Shown here: in pieces, positions 25,510 through 35,167 of the stretch
How positions within the stretch are numbered: position 1 is the stretch's first letter
How the letters are laid out: the number at the start of each line of letters is the position of its first letter
NCBI RefSeq assembly: GCF_017114995.1
Contig: NZ_JABXKL010000069.1
Location: forward strand, 1-64,000
Direction: 5' to 3'
From: Nostoc sp. NMS9
GTDB lineage: Bacteria; Cyanobacteriota; Cyanobacteriia; Cyanobacteriales; Nostocaceae
Length of the DNA: 64,000 nt
The notes under the pieces: model-generated
What the model was told of the DNA's origin: nothing
Database searches by the model: none
What the model saw: only the letters and a program-made list of their open reading frames with translations
Position numbers and translations under genes: made by a program

Positions 25510-25977
25510 ATGCTGAAACTATCTCAACTATCTCATGTTTTGCTTGCTACTTTAGTGAGCATCAGCTTTGCTAAAACAGTGAACGCAGAGCCAACTGCAA
25601 CACTTAATGTTGTAGTAAATGGAATACATCATAAAAAAGGTGAGATTTGCTTCCGAGTTTATGCAAATGAAAAAGGATTTCCTATGAGTAGTACTAGTGA
25701 AGCTCAAAGTGGCTGCGCTAAGATTAATGGCACTTCTGTAAAAAAAGAATTCTCCGGTTTGAAGCCTGGAACTTATGCTGTCGCTGTGGTTGACGATCAA
25801 AATGGCGATCGCAAACTTAATAAAGACTTTTTCGGTATTCCCAAAGAAGGTTTTGGAATTTCCAAAAATCCAACTGTGTCCATACAAACAGGTACACCAA
25901 AGTTTCGTGATGCCAGTTTTGTTGTAAACAAAAATACAACAGTCAACATCATCATGAAATATTCGCTGGATTCGTAA
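25510..25977 (+). CDS. Secreted DUF2141 protein
   Basis: 155 residues. A signal peptide (about 1-26, hydrophobic core LSHVLLATLVSISFA, then KTVNA-E) is followed by a DUF2141 beta-sandwich: ATLNVVVNGIHHKKGEICFRVY, then GLKPGTYAVAVVDDQNGDRKLNKDFFGIPKEGFG. The family is periplasmic or outer-membrane associated and of unknown function. It lies 51 bp after the GT2 gene and before a membrane GT, so it is probably coexpressed with envelope functions. Confidence 0.8.
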   Translation: MLKLSQLSHVLLATLVSISFAKTVNAEPTATLNVVVNGIHHKKGEICFRVYANEKGFPMSSTSEAQSGCAKINGTSVKKEFSGLKPGTYAVAVVDDQNGDRKLNKDFFGIPKEGFGISKNPTVSIQTGTPKFRDASFVVNKNTTVNIIMKYSLDS

Positions 25978-25984
25978 AGGAGTG

Positions 25985-26100
25985 GGGAGTGGGGATGAGG
26001 GAGATGAGGGAGATGAGGGGGATGAGGGGAATAACCAATGCCCAATGCCCAATGCCCCATGCCCAATGCCCCATGCCCAATGCCCCATGCCCAATCCCTT
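25985..26100. repeat. STRR arrays GATGAGG and CCAATGCC
   Basis: Tandem GGGGATGAGGGA-type units at 25993-26030 are followed by tandem CCCAATGCC / CCCATGCCC units at 26036-26095, directly upstream of the next glycosyltransferase. They keep the reading frame open and create a false N-terminal extension (MPNAQCPMPNAP). Confidence 0.85.
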
Positions 26101-26124
26101 ATTCTGTCGGAGATTAAAAATTTA

Positions 26125-27384
26125 ATGGAAGATTTGGCAATATTTCTGTCTAAGTCTTTGATGGGTTGGCTGGTTATTCAGGTGTGTTTTACGCTTGTCT
26201 TTATATGGTATCTGCGCTCGTCTAAAAAAAACTTATTACCAGATGACCAGTTGCCCAAAACAGCAGTAATTCTTTGCTTACGTGGAGCCGATCCGTTTTT
26301 GCCTAGATGTTTGCGAGCGCTCCTAAATCAAAACTATCCACAGTATGATTTAAAGTTGATCGTTGATAGTCACGAAGATCCCGCTTGGAAAATTGCTAGT
26401 GAAACGATCACTGAGCAAGAAGCAACTAATGTTCAAATCAGCCCTTTGAGAATAGTACGCAACAATTGTAGTCTCAAATGCAGTTCTCTAGTCCAAGCTG
26501 TCCGTGAGTTGGACGATTCTTATAAGGTGGTTGCTTTAGTAGATGCTGATACTATAGTCCATGTGAATTGGCTGCGAGAATTAGTCAGTCCTCTAGGCGA
26601 TGCGAAAGTCGGCGCAACAACCGGCAATCGGTGGTATGTGCCAACAGGCAGGTATTGGGGTTCTTTAGTGCGGTACGTCGGCAATGTGTCCACAGTAGTG
26701 CAAATGTTTATCTTCCAGATTCCTTGGGGTGGAACTTTGGCTGTGAAAACAGAAGTACTTCGCCAAACAGAACTACTAGATAAGTGGGGACAAGCTTTAG
26801 GCGAAGATTTTATGATGCACGACATCCTGAAAAAACATGGTTTTCAGGTAAAGTTTGTGCCTTCGCTGCTAATAGTCAATCGTGAAGAGACTGATTTATT
26901 CAACTTAATAGACTATCTCAAGCGCCTTATCCTTTTTTCTCGACTGTATCATCCCCGTTGGTTGGCTCTTGTTAGTGAAGCTGTTTCTAGCATTTTGTTT
27001 CCGACTCTACTGATCGTGTTAGTTCTAGAGTCGTTGTTAGAGGCAAAATGGGAAGCTGCGGCTGTGTTGTTAGTCTGCTATGGAGTTTACACTGTCGGAT
27101 TACTCTTGATAATGCTGGTGTTGGAATTAGAGATACAGCGAGTGGTTCGCTCTAATGGCCAGGCGATCGCCAAATTATCAGCTGCTACAATCATTAAAAT
27201 GTTGATTGGGATTCCCTTAACACAGTGGGTTTATGGGTTAGCGATGCTATCATCCCTGCGGACATCAACAGTTACCTGGCGCGGTGTCAGCTATCGCGTT
27301 AAAGGGCGTTGGAATGTCCGCTTAGTGGAATATCGCCCTTATCAATGGTTGGATCAGCCGATTAATAGCAAGGTTTCTCTTTGA
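26125..27384 (+). CDS. Membrane-bound GT2 glycosyltransferase
   Basis: About 419 residues from ATG 26125 with GGAGA upstream; the frame is open to 26038 but that part is STRR-derived. One N-terminal membrane segment (about 10-28), a GT-A domain with AVILCLRGADPFLPRCL, LVDADTIVHVNWL (DxD) and a GEDFMMHDIL block (acid-base/acceptor region), then two or three C-terminal membrane segments (about 295-350 and 375-395). This architecture resembles ceramide glucosyltransferase and cellulose-synthase-like enzymes working at the membrane. A lipid acceptor is plausible given the HGL context but is inferred. Confidence 0.78.
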   Translation: MEDLAIFLSKSLMGWLVIQVCFTLVFIWYLRSSKKNLLPDDQLPKTAVILCLRGADPFLPRCLRALLNQNYPQYDLKLIVDSHEDPAWKIASETITEQEATNVQISPLRIVRNNCSLKCSSLVQAVRELDDSYKVVALVDADTIVHVNWLRELVSPLGDAKVGATTGNRWYVPTGRYWGSLVRYVGNVSTVVQMFIFQIPWGGTLAVKTEVLRQTELLDKWGQALGEDFMMHDILKKHGFQVKFVPSLLIVNREETDLFNLIDYLKRLILFSRLYHPRWLALVSEAVSSILFPTLLIVLVLESLLEAKWEAAAVLLVCYGVYTVGLLLIMLVLELEIQRVVRSNGQAIAKLSAATIIKMLIGIPLTQWVYGLAMLSSLRTSTVTWRGVSYRVKGRWNVRLVEYRPYQWLDQPINSKVSL

Positions 27385-28286
27385 ATTAAATCGCTAAATA
27401 TCAACTAGGGCATGAAAGTTATTACACTAAACATTCCCTAGTCTTCAACTTATATTATCTTATATTTAGTAGAACTATATTAGCTATAACCCTTGTAAAA
27501 ATATACCTTTTTACTTGTTGATTACCAAAATGCATTTACATTTTTGGCAAGGGTTTAGACAAATATATTAAGGGGAATTTTAACTTAGCATTTTGGATGT
27601 TTTGATAGTTTATAGCCCAGGTTTATATACGGGTTTGCAATTGAGTCTACTTAATCCCCAACATTTTCCATACCTTTCTCTAACTCTCTCTTAAGAAGCT
27701 ACGGTGTACACACATCTTGGTAATGAAGCCCAAACCCTGGATTTACTCCCCTCTCTTGCCAATCTACGGTGTATACACAAGTCGAATTACCCCCCTTAAT
27801 CCCCCCTTATAAAGGGGGGAGACCGGAAATTTAGTTCCCTCCCCTTTCCAAGGGGAGGGTTAGGGTGGGGTAAAACCTTGGTTAATCAGCTATTTCAGAC
27901 TTGTGTATACACGGTAGCGATGCCTTGGGGGGAAATATCCGGTTCTCCCCCAAGGCATCAGGGGAGTTAGAGGGGGTCAGAAGGACTTGTGTGTATACCG
28001 TAGCCTAAGAGGAGAGAAAAGCGGAAAAACTTTTGTTGCTGTCAGGGGAGTGCCTCAAAGCATCTCTTGTAGAAGGAGAGAGTTCAGAATCTATTGCACA
28101 CAAACTAGAAGCACTATAAACATCCACTTCAAAATCGAAAATTTCAGCTATTTGACGATACGTAAATCCTTAGTCTAACTGTATTAGTGGGAATTTCTGA
28201 GCCAAATAATCAGGATGTTCATGAAACATAAGCTGCGTAAATCCTAAGTTAAAAACCAGCAATTTTGTGAAATATTCCCCTTTATT
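27385..28286. other. Repeat-rich intergenic region before the GT4 gene
   Basis: About 900 bp without a supported gene. Bases 27699-28004 hold four copies of a 20-bp motif (CTACGGTGTATACACAAGTC type), two direct and two inverted, enclosing GA/CT-rich hairpins (CCCCCCTT...AAGGGGGG at 27789-27821). A 63-codon plus frame at 27987-28178 overlaps this repeat and looks spurious. The promoter of the GT4 gene should lie in the last 200 bp. Confidence 0.6.
27699..28004. repeat. Nested inverted repeats of a CTACGGTGTATACACAAGTC motif
   Basis: Copies at 27699-27717 and 27764-27783 (plus orientation) face copies at 27898-27918 and 27984-28004 (reverse orientation), giving two concentric inverted pairs. 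A single further copy lies at 39905-39925. The outer pair spans 306 bp and could be the termini of a non-autonomous element that has inserted into another. Confidence 0.7.
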
Positions 28287-29570
28287 ATGACTAAGCAAAA
28301 ACTTCGCATTGCACTGTTTACAGGATTGTACGCTCCTTTCTTAACTGGTGTTTCCGTTGCAGTTCACCAACGAGTTCGTTGGTTGCTAGAGCAGGGACAT
28401 GAGGTTTTTTTAATCCATCCGCAAATCAACGATCGCTACCCCAAAAATGTTGGCGATCGCCCCATGCCTGGTTTAGAGGAAATTCAATCTTTCCCCAATT
28501 TTTCTGCTTACGCATTCCCTACAGAACCACTGATATTCTACAAGTCTCTTCCTCAACCGTTGAACTATCGACATTGGAGCGATACCAAGTTGCTAGAAAA
28601 ATTTCAGCCCGATATTATCGTGGTTGAAGAAGCAGCGCAAATGAGAGGTTTATACTCATTTTTCTTGCAAGGTTATGGTCGCCCTATCGGCACTCAATAC
28701 GCAAAACGAACAGGTACGCCAATAATATCACTCTTCCATACAGATATCGTTGCGTATATCAAATATTACTTTGGAGATCGGTTCTTCAGTTTGGTTCGTC
28801 CCATTATTCCTGTTTTAGTCAAGCAATTTACTGAGTTTTATGACTTCAATTACTTCTCTTCTAAAGAACAACTGACTAAATACGAAGAACTGAAATGTCA
28901 ACGTGCTGAATACGTCGCTTATCAAGGTATCGATTGCGAAAAATTTCATCCGCGAAACATCTGTTACGATCCAATTCCCAATGATAACCGACCGACTCTT
29001 TTGTTTGTCGGACGCATCACACCTGAAAAGAATGTCAACCAATTACTTGATATATTTCCAGTCATAGCTGCCAAAATTCCTGATGTCCATCTGGTGATTG
29101 TTGGTAGTGGCCCGCTAGATGAAGAGATCCGTGAGCGTGCTAAAAAGTTTGGAGCGGGTATTACTGTATGGGGTGAATCTCACGGTACGGAACTTCTGGG
29201 TTGGTTTGCTAGAGCAGATATTTTTGTCAACCCCTCCGTCACCGAGAACTTCTGCACAACAAATAACGAAGCATTAGCGTCTGGAACCCCTCTGGTTGCT
29301 GTTGTTGCACCCTCAACCTCAGAACAGGTATCTCCTGGTCGTAACGGTTTCCTCGCCCAACCTAACAATCCTACAGATTTCGCCCAAAAGGTAATTGCGA
29401 TTCTGGAAAATCCCAGTTTGAAAGCAGATATGACTAGACAGGCTCGCCCCTCTATACTTGACTTTGATTGGTCGTCATGTATGCAGAAATTTGAACAAAA
29501 ACTTTACCAAATCGTTGAAGGAGCGCAGAAGGTGGAGGTAGGTACAACCAGTATAAGACCACAGCGATAA
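28287..29570 (+). CDS. hglT: GT4 glycosyltransferase, candidate HGL glucosyltransferase HglT
   Basis: 427 residues, GT-B fold, family 4. The N-terminal acceptor domain begins RIALFTGLYAPFLTGVSVAVHQR; the C-terminal donor domain has PTLLFVGRITPEKNVNQLL and the E-x7-E motif in TENFCTTNNEALASGTPLV. GT4 enzymes retain the anomeric configuration, which fits the alpha-glucosyl link of heterocyst glycolipids, and the last gene of the hgd block in PCC 7120 (all5341) encodes HglT. I infer HglT from synteny and family. A sulfoquinovosyl- or glucosyl-diacylglycerol synthase is the main alternative. It is separated from the preceding GT by 900 bp, so it likely has its own promoter. Confidence 0.65.
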   Translation: MTKQKLRIALFTGLYAPFLTGVSVAVHQRVRWLLEQGHEVFLIHPQINDRYPKNVGDRPMPGLEEIQSFPNFSAYAFPTEPLIFYKSLPQPLNYRHWSDTKLLEKFQPDIIVVEEAAQMRGLYSFFLQGYGRPIGTQYAKRTGTPIISLFHTDIVAYIKYYFGDRFFSLVRPIIPVLVKQFTEFYDFNYFSSKEQLTKYEELKCQRAEYVAYQGIDCEKFHPRNICYDPIPNDNRPTLLFVGRITPEKNVNQLLDIFPVIAAKIPDVHLVIVGSGPLDEEIRERAKKFGAGITVWGESHGTELLGWFARADIFVNPSVTENFCTTNNEALASGTPLVAVVAPSTSEQVSPGRNGFLAQPNNPTDFAQKVIAILENPSLKADMTRQARPSILDFDWSSCMQKFEQKLYQIVEGAQKVEVGTTSIRPQR

Positions 29571-29574
29571 GAAA

Positions 29575-29612
29575 TATGGCGATCGCTAGTATTTACAATA
29601 TTTGCGATCGCT
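29575..29612. terminator. HIP1-flanked inverted repeat after the GT4 gene
   Basis: Two GCGATCGC octamers flank an AT-rich stretch (CTAGTATTTACAATATTT) between the converging GT4 gene and the small minus-strand gene. It could fold into a stem and end transcription from both sides, but no clear U tract is present. Confidence 0.4.
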
Positions 29613-29706
29613 AACTAGTAATTGCTAAAGATATCGATCCTGCAACTAAGATTAGCAAAATTGGTGAGAGTGCTTCACCTTTGATGCCGTTGCCGTTATC
29701 TGACAT
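29611..29706 (-). CDS. Small single-span membrane peptide, 31 aa
   Basis: ATG 29706 is preceded by a strong AGGAGG seven bases upstream, which decides the start. The peptide has a polar N terminus (MSDNGNGIKGEALS) and one hydrophobic span (PILLILVAGSISLAITS). I recognise no family. Strong SD, a proper stop and a position behind another small membrane gene argue for a real gene. A longer 62-codon frame in the same phase has no ribosome binding site. Confidence 0.55.
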   Translation of the reverse strand: MSDNGNGIKGEALSPILLILVAGSISLAITS

Positions 29707-29729
29707 GATATGACCTCCTGTGATTTGAA

Positions 29730-29760
29730 GCCTTTGGCTGAATGGAAATAAGCCAAAGGC
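29730..29760 (-). terminator. Hairpin between two small membrane-protein genes
   Basis: GCCTTTGGCT and AGCCAAAGGC form a perfect 10-bp stem with an 11-nt loop. It lies between the 101-aa gene and the SD of the 31-aa gene on the minus strand. No U tract follows, so it may be an attenuator or mRNA-stability hairpin rather than a full terminator. Confidence 0.5.
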
Positions 29761-29789
29761 ATTATCTGAAGCAGTACCGTAAATTTGTA

Positions 29790-30095
29790 TTAACGCCAAG
29801 ACTCAAAAATCATAGCGATCGCAAACAAACAAAATAACGAAGCTGCAACCCTTAAAAACCAGATCCAGACATCAACAGATAGCAGGCTTTGAGCGAGGAA
29901 GGATGCGCCGAAAACGTGAAACACAAGAAAAGCGATCGCAAAACCAGCCAAAGCCCACACAAAATACTTCAGTCCTTTGCCAGTCAAAATTAAAAGTCGA
30001 TTGTCGTTATTGGTGCGATCGGTTTTCATAGTTTCTTTCTTCTGTTCAAATGGGAGTTGAGCAAGAGACTTTTTATCGTGTTTGTTACTGTTCAT
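29790..30095 (-). CDS. Small membrane protein of unknown function, 101 aa
   Basis: Start at ATG 30095, with GGAGG eight bases upstream; the longer frame to 30179 has no SD. A charged N-terminal half (MNSNKHDKKSLAQLPFEQKK, then MKTDRTNNDN) precedes two hydrophobic segments (about 42-66 and 75-96) ending in FESWR. I recognise no family. It is read in the same direction as its small neighbours on both sides. Confidence 0.6.
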   Translation of the reverse strand: MNSNKHDKKSLAQLPFEQKKETMKTDRTNNDNRLLILTGKGLKYFVWALAGFAIAFLVFHVFGASFLAQSLLSVDVWIWFLRVAASLFCLFAIAMIFESWR

Positions 30096-30120
30096 AGAAT
30101 TTCCTCCGGGAAAAAAACCT

Positions 30121-30163
30121 AAGCAAAAAGCCGGGTGTGTAAGAATACACCACCGGCTTGTAA
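30121..30163 (-). terminator. Rho-independent terminator of the 133-aa gene
   Basis: On the minus strand AAGCCGGTGGTGTA pairs with TACACACCCGGCTT (one mismatch) and is followed by a short T run (TTTTTG). It lies between the 133-aa gene and the SD of the 101-aa gene. Confidence 0.65.
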
Positions 30164-30274
30164 ACTTCTCATTTATCAAAAGCCAAATGTCTTCAGAAAA
30201 ATAGATATTGAATTTAATGACTTCACCAAGCTAGCAGTATTCTTAACTGTGGATAGCTGTGGCGATGTAGTGCA

Positions 30275-30676
30275 TTATTTCCGATTGTGGAAATGCCTAC
30301 AAGCTATCCAAGTTTCAAGAATGTGTTCGTGTAATTGTTGGATTTCTTGCAGTTCTTCTTGACTCAACTTGTGACGGTGGCTAATATGACCACTCAGTTC
30401 TACGATGGTTTCGTATTTCCCCTTTTTACTAGAAATAGTTAACTGGCCGTGTTGAGTTTCCGACAAGGTTTCAATCAGCAGAAGACTCATGTGAGAAAAG
30501 ACTAGCGGTAACTCAACTGCATACAAATGTTTGGGTTTTCCTAAAATTTCTGGGCTGCCTCTTTCTTGTGGTTTCAATGTAGGTAAGGTTTCTGGGGATT
30601 GTTCTCCTATTTTCAAGACGGTTTTGATGGTGTTAGAACTCCTGATAAAGTCTGGCAGTCGTGAGAAGCTAGTCAT
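30275..30676 (-). CDS. Hypothetical protein, 133 aa
   Basis: A soluble protein with no recognised domain. The N-terminal half is basic and polar (LKPQERGSPEILGKPKH); the middle is hydrophobic beta-like (LYAVELPLVFSHMSLLLIETL); the C-terminal third is a predicted helical segment rich in His and Glu (ISHRHKLSQEELQEIQQLHEHILETW). A purine-rich GGGGGGAAC stretch lies upstream of its ATG. Function unknown; it heads the three-gene minus-strand group of small genes. Confidence 0.55.
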   Translation of the reverse strand: MTSFSRLPDFIRSSNTIKTVLKIGEQSPETLPTLKPQERGSPEILGKPKHLYAVELPLVFSHMSLLLIETLSETQHGQLTISSKKGKYETIVELSGHISHRHKLSQEELQEIQQLHEHILETWIACRHFHNRK

Positions 30677-31150
30677 GTTAGTTCCCCCCTAATGTTGGCT
30701 GTTGAGTTTAGACCTATCTTTGTATCTCACATATAGATACTTGTATATAAGATAAGCATATCTACTTTAAAAAATCAAGCATTTACAAGGAATATTTTTT
30801 AATAAATATCCAATCTTGTAAATATATATATAGTTTTGCCGAGAATTTGTCTCACGTAGATATAAAAAGTTATACTATAAGTAGGTTTTTATACAAAAAA
30901 GATTTTAATTAGATGGTTTGACCCGACAAAAATAGACTATATTTTTATTTTTTGGTATAAAAATATAGAAAGACACTGAGTATAAACTGAAATAGCATAG
31001 CTAACAAATTGTGTAGTTACTGTAAAATCTACCAAAATGCTAAATAAAGCTCTTTTCTAAACTTGAGAGTCATGCTATAAAAAAATATTCTCACATACTG
31101 ATAACTCAAATATATTGTGTGGAGCTGAGATTGTGTGGAGCTTAGATGAG
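30677..31150. other. AT-rich intergenic region upstream of the NB-ARC/WD40 gene
   Basis: About 470 bp of very AT-rich DNA between divergent genes, with an inverted ATATAGATACTTGTATATAAG stretch near 30727-30755. It presumably carries promoters for both sides. The end contains a direct repeat (TTGTGTGGAGCT) at 31115-31143 just before the chosen start. Confidence 0.45.
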
Positions 31151-34100
31151 ATGAACAGCGCAGCTGATATGCCTTTGGTTCCTGATGATTTCATTACAGG
31201 AGTCGCCAATAGTCGTGGTGTGACGAAAGCAGAGCTAGATGCCTTATTGTTAGCATTAAAAAATGGTTCTGGTGCGGAAATTGCCGAGAAACTGAATATT
31301 TCTCAAGCAGCAGTGAGAAAAAGATTAGGAGAAAGCTATCGCAAATTAGGTATAGAAGGGAGCGGTAATAAAAAAATTTATAACCTGAAACAGAAGCTAT
31401 ATGCTCAGTATCAAGGTACTCATGAAAACGTAATTTCTTCAAAAGAAGACTGGGGTGAAGCTGTTGATGTAGAGGGTTTTCGGGGTCGAGATGGAGAAAT
31501 TCAAGATTTAGAGGAATGGATAGTCGGTAATGATTCACTGCGGTGTCGGTTAGTAGCAGTATTGGGAATGGGTGGAATTGGTAAGACTGTGATCGCGGCT
31601 AAAGTTGCCAAAAAAGTCCAGTCACAGTTTGATTATCTGATTTGGCGATCGCTCCGTAATACCCCATCATTAGATGACATTCTCACCCAAATTTTACGTT
31701 TTTTACCTAATGATTCAGAAGATTACTTAAAAGTTAGTGAAAATAACAAAATACTTTTACTAATTGATGCTTTAAGAAAACATCGATGCCTAGTCATTTT
31801 AGATAATGTTGAATCAGTGCTACGCAGTGGCGAAGGCAAAACTGAAGAATGGGCAGGTGAATATGAACCTGAGTATGAAAACTATGGCTACTTTTTTAAA
31901 AAGGTGGCAGAAGCATCACATGATAGTTGTTTACTACTAACTAGTCGGGAAAAACCAAAAGAAGTAGCCGCCCTAGAAGGTAAAAATCTGCCAGTCAAAG
32001 TTTTGCAGTTATCTAGCCTGAATTTAGCAGAAGCTAAAGAAATTTTGCAGGATAAAGGATGCGATTGTACTGAGGAACAATTGCAAGAACTAGTCACAAG
32101 ATATTCTGGCAACCCTTTAGCGTTAAAGATAGTTGCCACTACAGTTTATGGCTTATTTAGCAATAACATTACAGAGTTTTTAAAAGAAATCCAGGAAGCA
32201 AGCGCTGTTTACGGAGATATTCGCACGCTTTTAGATACACAATTTAAACGCTTGTCAGAATTGGAAAAACAAGTGATGTATCGGCTGGCGCTTCATCGGG
32301 AATATGTTTCTCTGACACAACTGAAAAATGATTTCAAAACCACAGACGCCGAGTCCAAAATACTGGAAGTTGTTGAGTCATTGTTACGGCGATCGCTAAT
32401 TGAAAAAGAACCAACCGCCAGCAGATTCCGCCAGCAATCTGTGGTGATGGAATATATCAGTAAACGCCACATCGAACAGTTTGCTGATGAATTGAGCGAA
32501 AAAAAAAATTGGACTTTGTTAACGCCCACCCTTTAATGCAGGTGCGATCGCTTGATTATATCCGGCATACACAAGAACGGCTCATACTAGAACCCGTTAA
32601 GCAAAAGCTAATCACAGCTTTTGGTACAACAACACAACTAGAATCTTATTTACGGCGAATGCTCAGGACTTTACAGCAGGAGTCGCCCCCAAACAAAGGT
32701 TATGCAGCTGGTAACTTAATCAATCTACTGCGACAACTCCAGATAGATAAATCCCGGCACGATTCCGAAATTAATTTAAGTGGGCGTGATTTTTCTGGTT
32801 TGACTATTTGGCAAGCTTATCTCAAAGGTGTCAATTTACAAGACACCAGCTTTGCCAATGCTGATTTAACTGGTTCCGTATTCACAGAAACGATGTCTAG
32901 TGTCGTTTCTGTGAGATTCAGTCCTGATGGCAAATTGTTTGCTACAGGTTTAATGACCGGAGAAATTCGGCTATGGCGCACTTATGATACTAAACAACTT
33001 CGCATTTATACAGGTCACACTGCTTGGGTTTGGGCTTTTGCCTTTAGCCCAGACAGTAAACTCCTCGCCAGTGGTAGTGCTGACTACACAATTAAAATCT
33101 GGGATGTGCAAACAGGCCAATGTGTGCATACACTCAAAGAACATACTAATAAAGTTTACTCAGTAAGTTTCAGTCCAGATGGTGCTTCCTTAGCCAGTAG
33201 CGGCGAAGATCAAACTATTAAAATCTGGGATATTGCTACAGGAATTTGCCAGCAAACACTCCTTGGTCATGATGGTTGGGTGTGGTCGGTCACCTTCAGA
33301 CCGTCTACAACTACTAACAATACTCCTTTAATTGCCAGTGGCAGTGCTGATAACAAAATTAAGCTGTGGGATATCAACACAGGTAGATGCTTAAAAACGC
33401 TGAATGGTCATAGCAGTGATGTTCTTTCTGTAGCCTTCAGTCCCGATGGGCGAATACTAGCCAGTGGTAGTAGAGACCTCACCCTGAGACTGTGGGACGC
33501 AAACACAGGTAAATGCGAGGAAATATTGCAGGGACACAGTAAAAAAATTTACTCTGTACGATTTAGTCCCGATGGGCAAACCCTGGCCAGTGGTAGTGAA
33601 GACAGAACTATTAAACTCTGGGATATCCAACGGGGTGAATGTTTGAAAACCTTACAAGGTCATTACAGCCAGGTATGGGCGATCGCCTTTAGTCCAGATG
33701 GTCGCACTCTGATCAGTTGCAGTGACGATCAAACAGCTAGGCTGTGGGATGTAAATACAGGTAATTGCCTCAATGTGTTGCAAGGATATACCCGTGATGT
33801 CTATTCAGTAAAATTTAGTCCCAATAGTCAAATCTTGGCCAGTGGAAGGGATGACTACACCATCAGTCTGTGGAATTTACAAACAGGAGAATGCCACATT
33901 CTTAGAGAACATCAAGGACGGATTCGTTCTGTAGCCTTTCATCCCAACGGGCAAATACTCGCTAGTGGTAGTGCTGACAATACTATCAAACTTTGGGATA
34001 TCACAGATATTCGCCACAGCAAATGCATTCAAACCCTCACAGGACACAGTAACTGGGTGTGGACAGTTGGTTTTAGTCCCGATGGGCAAACCCTAGTCAG

Positions 34101-34770
34101 TAGTAGCGAAGACCGCAGCATTCGCATTTGGGACATCTCTAGCGGTGAGTGCCTGAAAAAAATTAAAGGACATAGCCATTGGGTGTGGACAGTTGCGTTT
34201 CATCCTGATGGCAATACTCTAGCCAGTGGTAGCGCTGACAGTCAAATTAAGCTTTGGGATGTCGCCACCGGAGAATGTATCCAAACTTTCACAGACCATC
34301 AAGACATGATTTGGTCAGTGGCATTCAGTCCAGATGGTCAACTTTTAGCCAGTGGTAGCGAAGACCAAACTGTGAAGTTATGGAATCTTAGCACGGGCGA
34401 ATGTAGTCAAACCTTAACAATGCATGATAAACAAGTCCACTCAGTAGCATTTAGTCCCAACGGGCAGATTTTAGCTAGTGCTGGTGCTGATACTACGGTC
34501 ATTCTCTGGGAAGTTAGCACAGGTGAGTGTGTAGAAATCCTGAAATTGGGACATACAGCAGCGATTCGTTCTCTAGCTTTTAGTGCCGATGGCAAGTTAT
34601 TGGCTAGTGGTGGTGAAGACGAGAAGATTCAGCTGTGGGATATGCAAACTTGTAGTAGATGGCGATCGCTTAAACCGGATCGCCTGTATGAACGTATGAA
34701 TATTAGCGGTATTACAGGTTTGACCGATGCTGAAACAGCTTCTTTAAAAATGTTGGGTGCTATTGAATAA
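31151..34770 (+). pseudogene. STAND NTPase: HTH-NB-ARC plus pentapeptide and 14 WD40 repeats, frameshifted at A10
   Basis: Two overlapping frames make one protein. The first (ATG 31151 to 32536) has a LuxR-like HTH domain (AEIAEKLNISQAAVRKRLGE) as in vMAP-type proteins, then an NB-ARC ATPase: GMGGIGKT P-loop, LVILDN Walker B, LLLTSRE and SGNPLALKIVA. The second (about 32509-34770) continues the winged-helix end, then DFSGLTIWQAYLKGVNLQ pentapeptide repeats and 14 WD40 units, enough for two seven-bladed propellers. The phases differ by one base, and the switch lies in ten A at 32499-32508; eleven A would join them. Such proteins sense signals through the propellers and switch by NTP state; some act in defence. 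Pseudogene, slippage or sequencing error are all possible. Confidence 0.8.
32499..32508 (+). other. A10 homopolymer at the NB-ARC/WD40 frame junction
   Basis: A run of ten A in GCG-A10-TTGG. Upstream is read in the NB-ARC frame and hits TAA at 32534-32536; downstream homology resumes in the -1 frame at once. Transcriptional slippage adding one A, or a -1 ribosomal shift, would restore the full-length protein. Confidence 0.75.
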
Positions 34771-35167
34771 ACTCTGAGCTTTCAGGCAGTAGGTTTCTCA
34801 AAAGTGAATAAATTGATGATGCAATTTTGTTTCTAAAATCTTTCTGAGGATATATGAATACAAATAGATAATTCTGTTTTTCTGTTTATTTATTGAGATA
34901 ATTTATCGGAAATCAAAGGGTTTAAGACCCCTACCTCTACAGGTAGCATCATTTTCAGTCGGGGTTTAAATCCACGTTTGAAAATGTCTTTAATTTTGAA
35001 TTGTTAATGAGTCTTTTTCTCTTTTTAAGTGGAGATTGGGTTGACTAAGTAAACTCAACATTCTCAAGACTTTGTTGGGTTTTGCTTTCGCTCTATCCAA
35101 TCTAATATTGTTTTTCAATCACCAGGGTTTTACGCCATCAAAAAACAGTAATTTTAGGTGTGTAATA
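34771..35167. other. Intergenic region with hairpin
   Basis: About 400 bp between the WD40 stop and the radical SAM start. An inverted repeat at 34918-34973 (GGTTTAAGACCCCTACC ... GGGGTTTAAATCC) contains an inner TACCT/AGGTA hairpin and could be a terminator or an IS200-type end. The rest shows nothing I can name. Confidence 0.45.

Noticed and set aside
25552-26094. 180-codon minus-strand frame with PSSPSSPSS repeats
   Set aside because: Produced by STRR repeats and antisense to the DUF2141 gene.
27987-28178. 63-codon plus-strand frame before the GT4 gene
   Set aside because: Its start lies in the CTACGGTGT repeat and it has no recognisable feature.
30121-30163. Riboswitch
   Set aside because: The hairpin with T run fits a simple terminator; no conserved aptamer seen.
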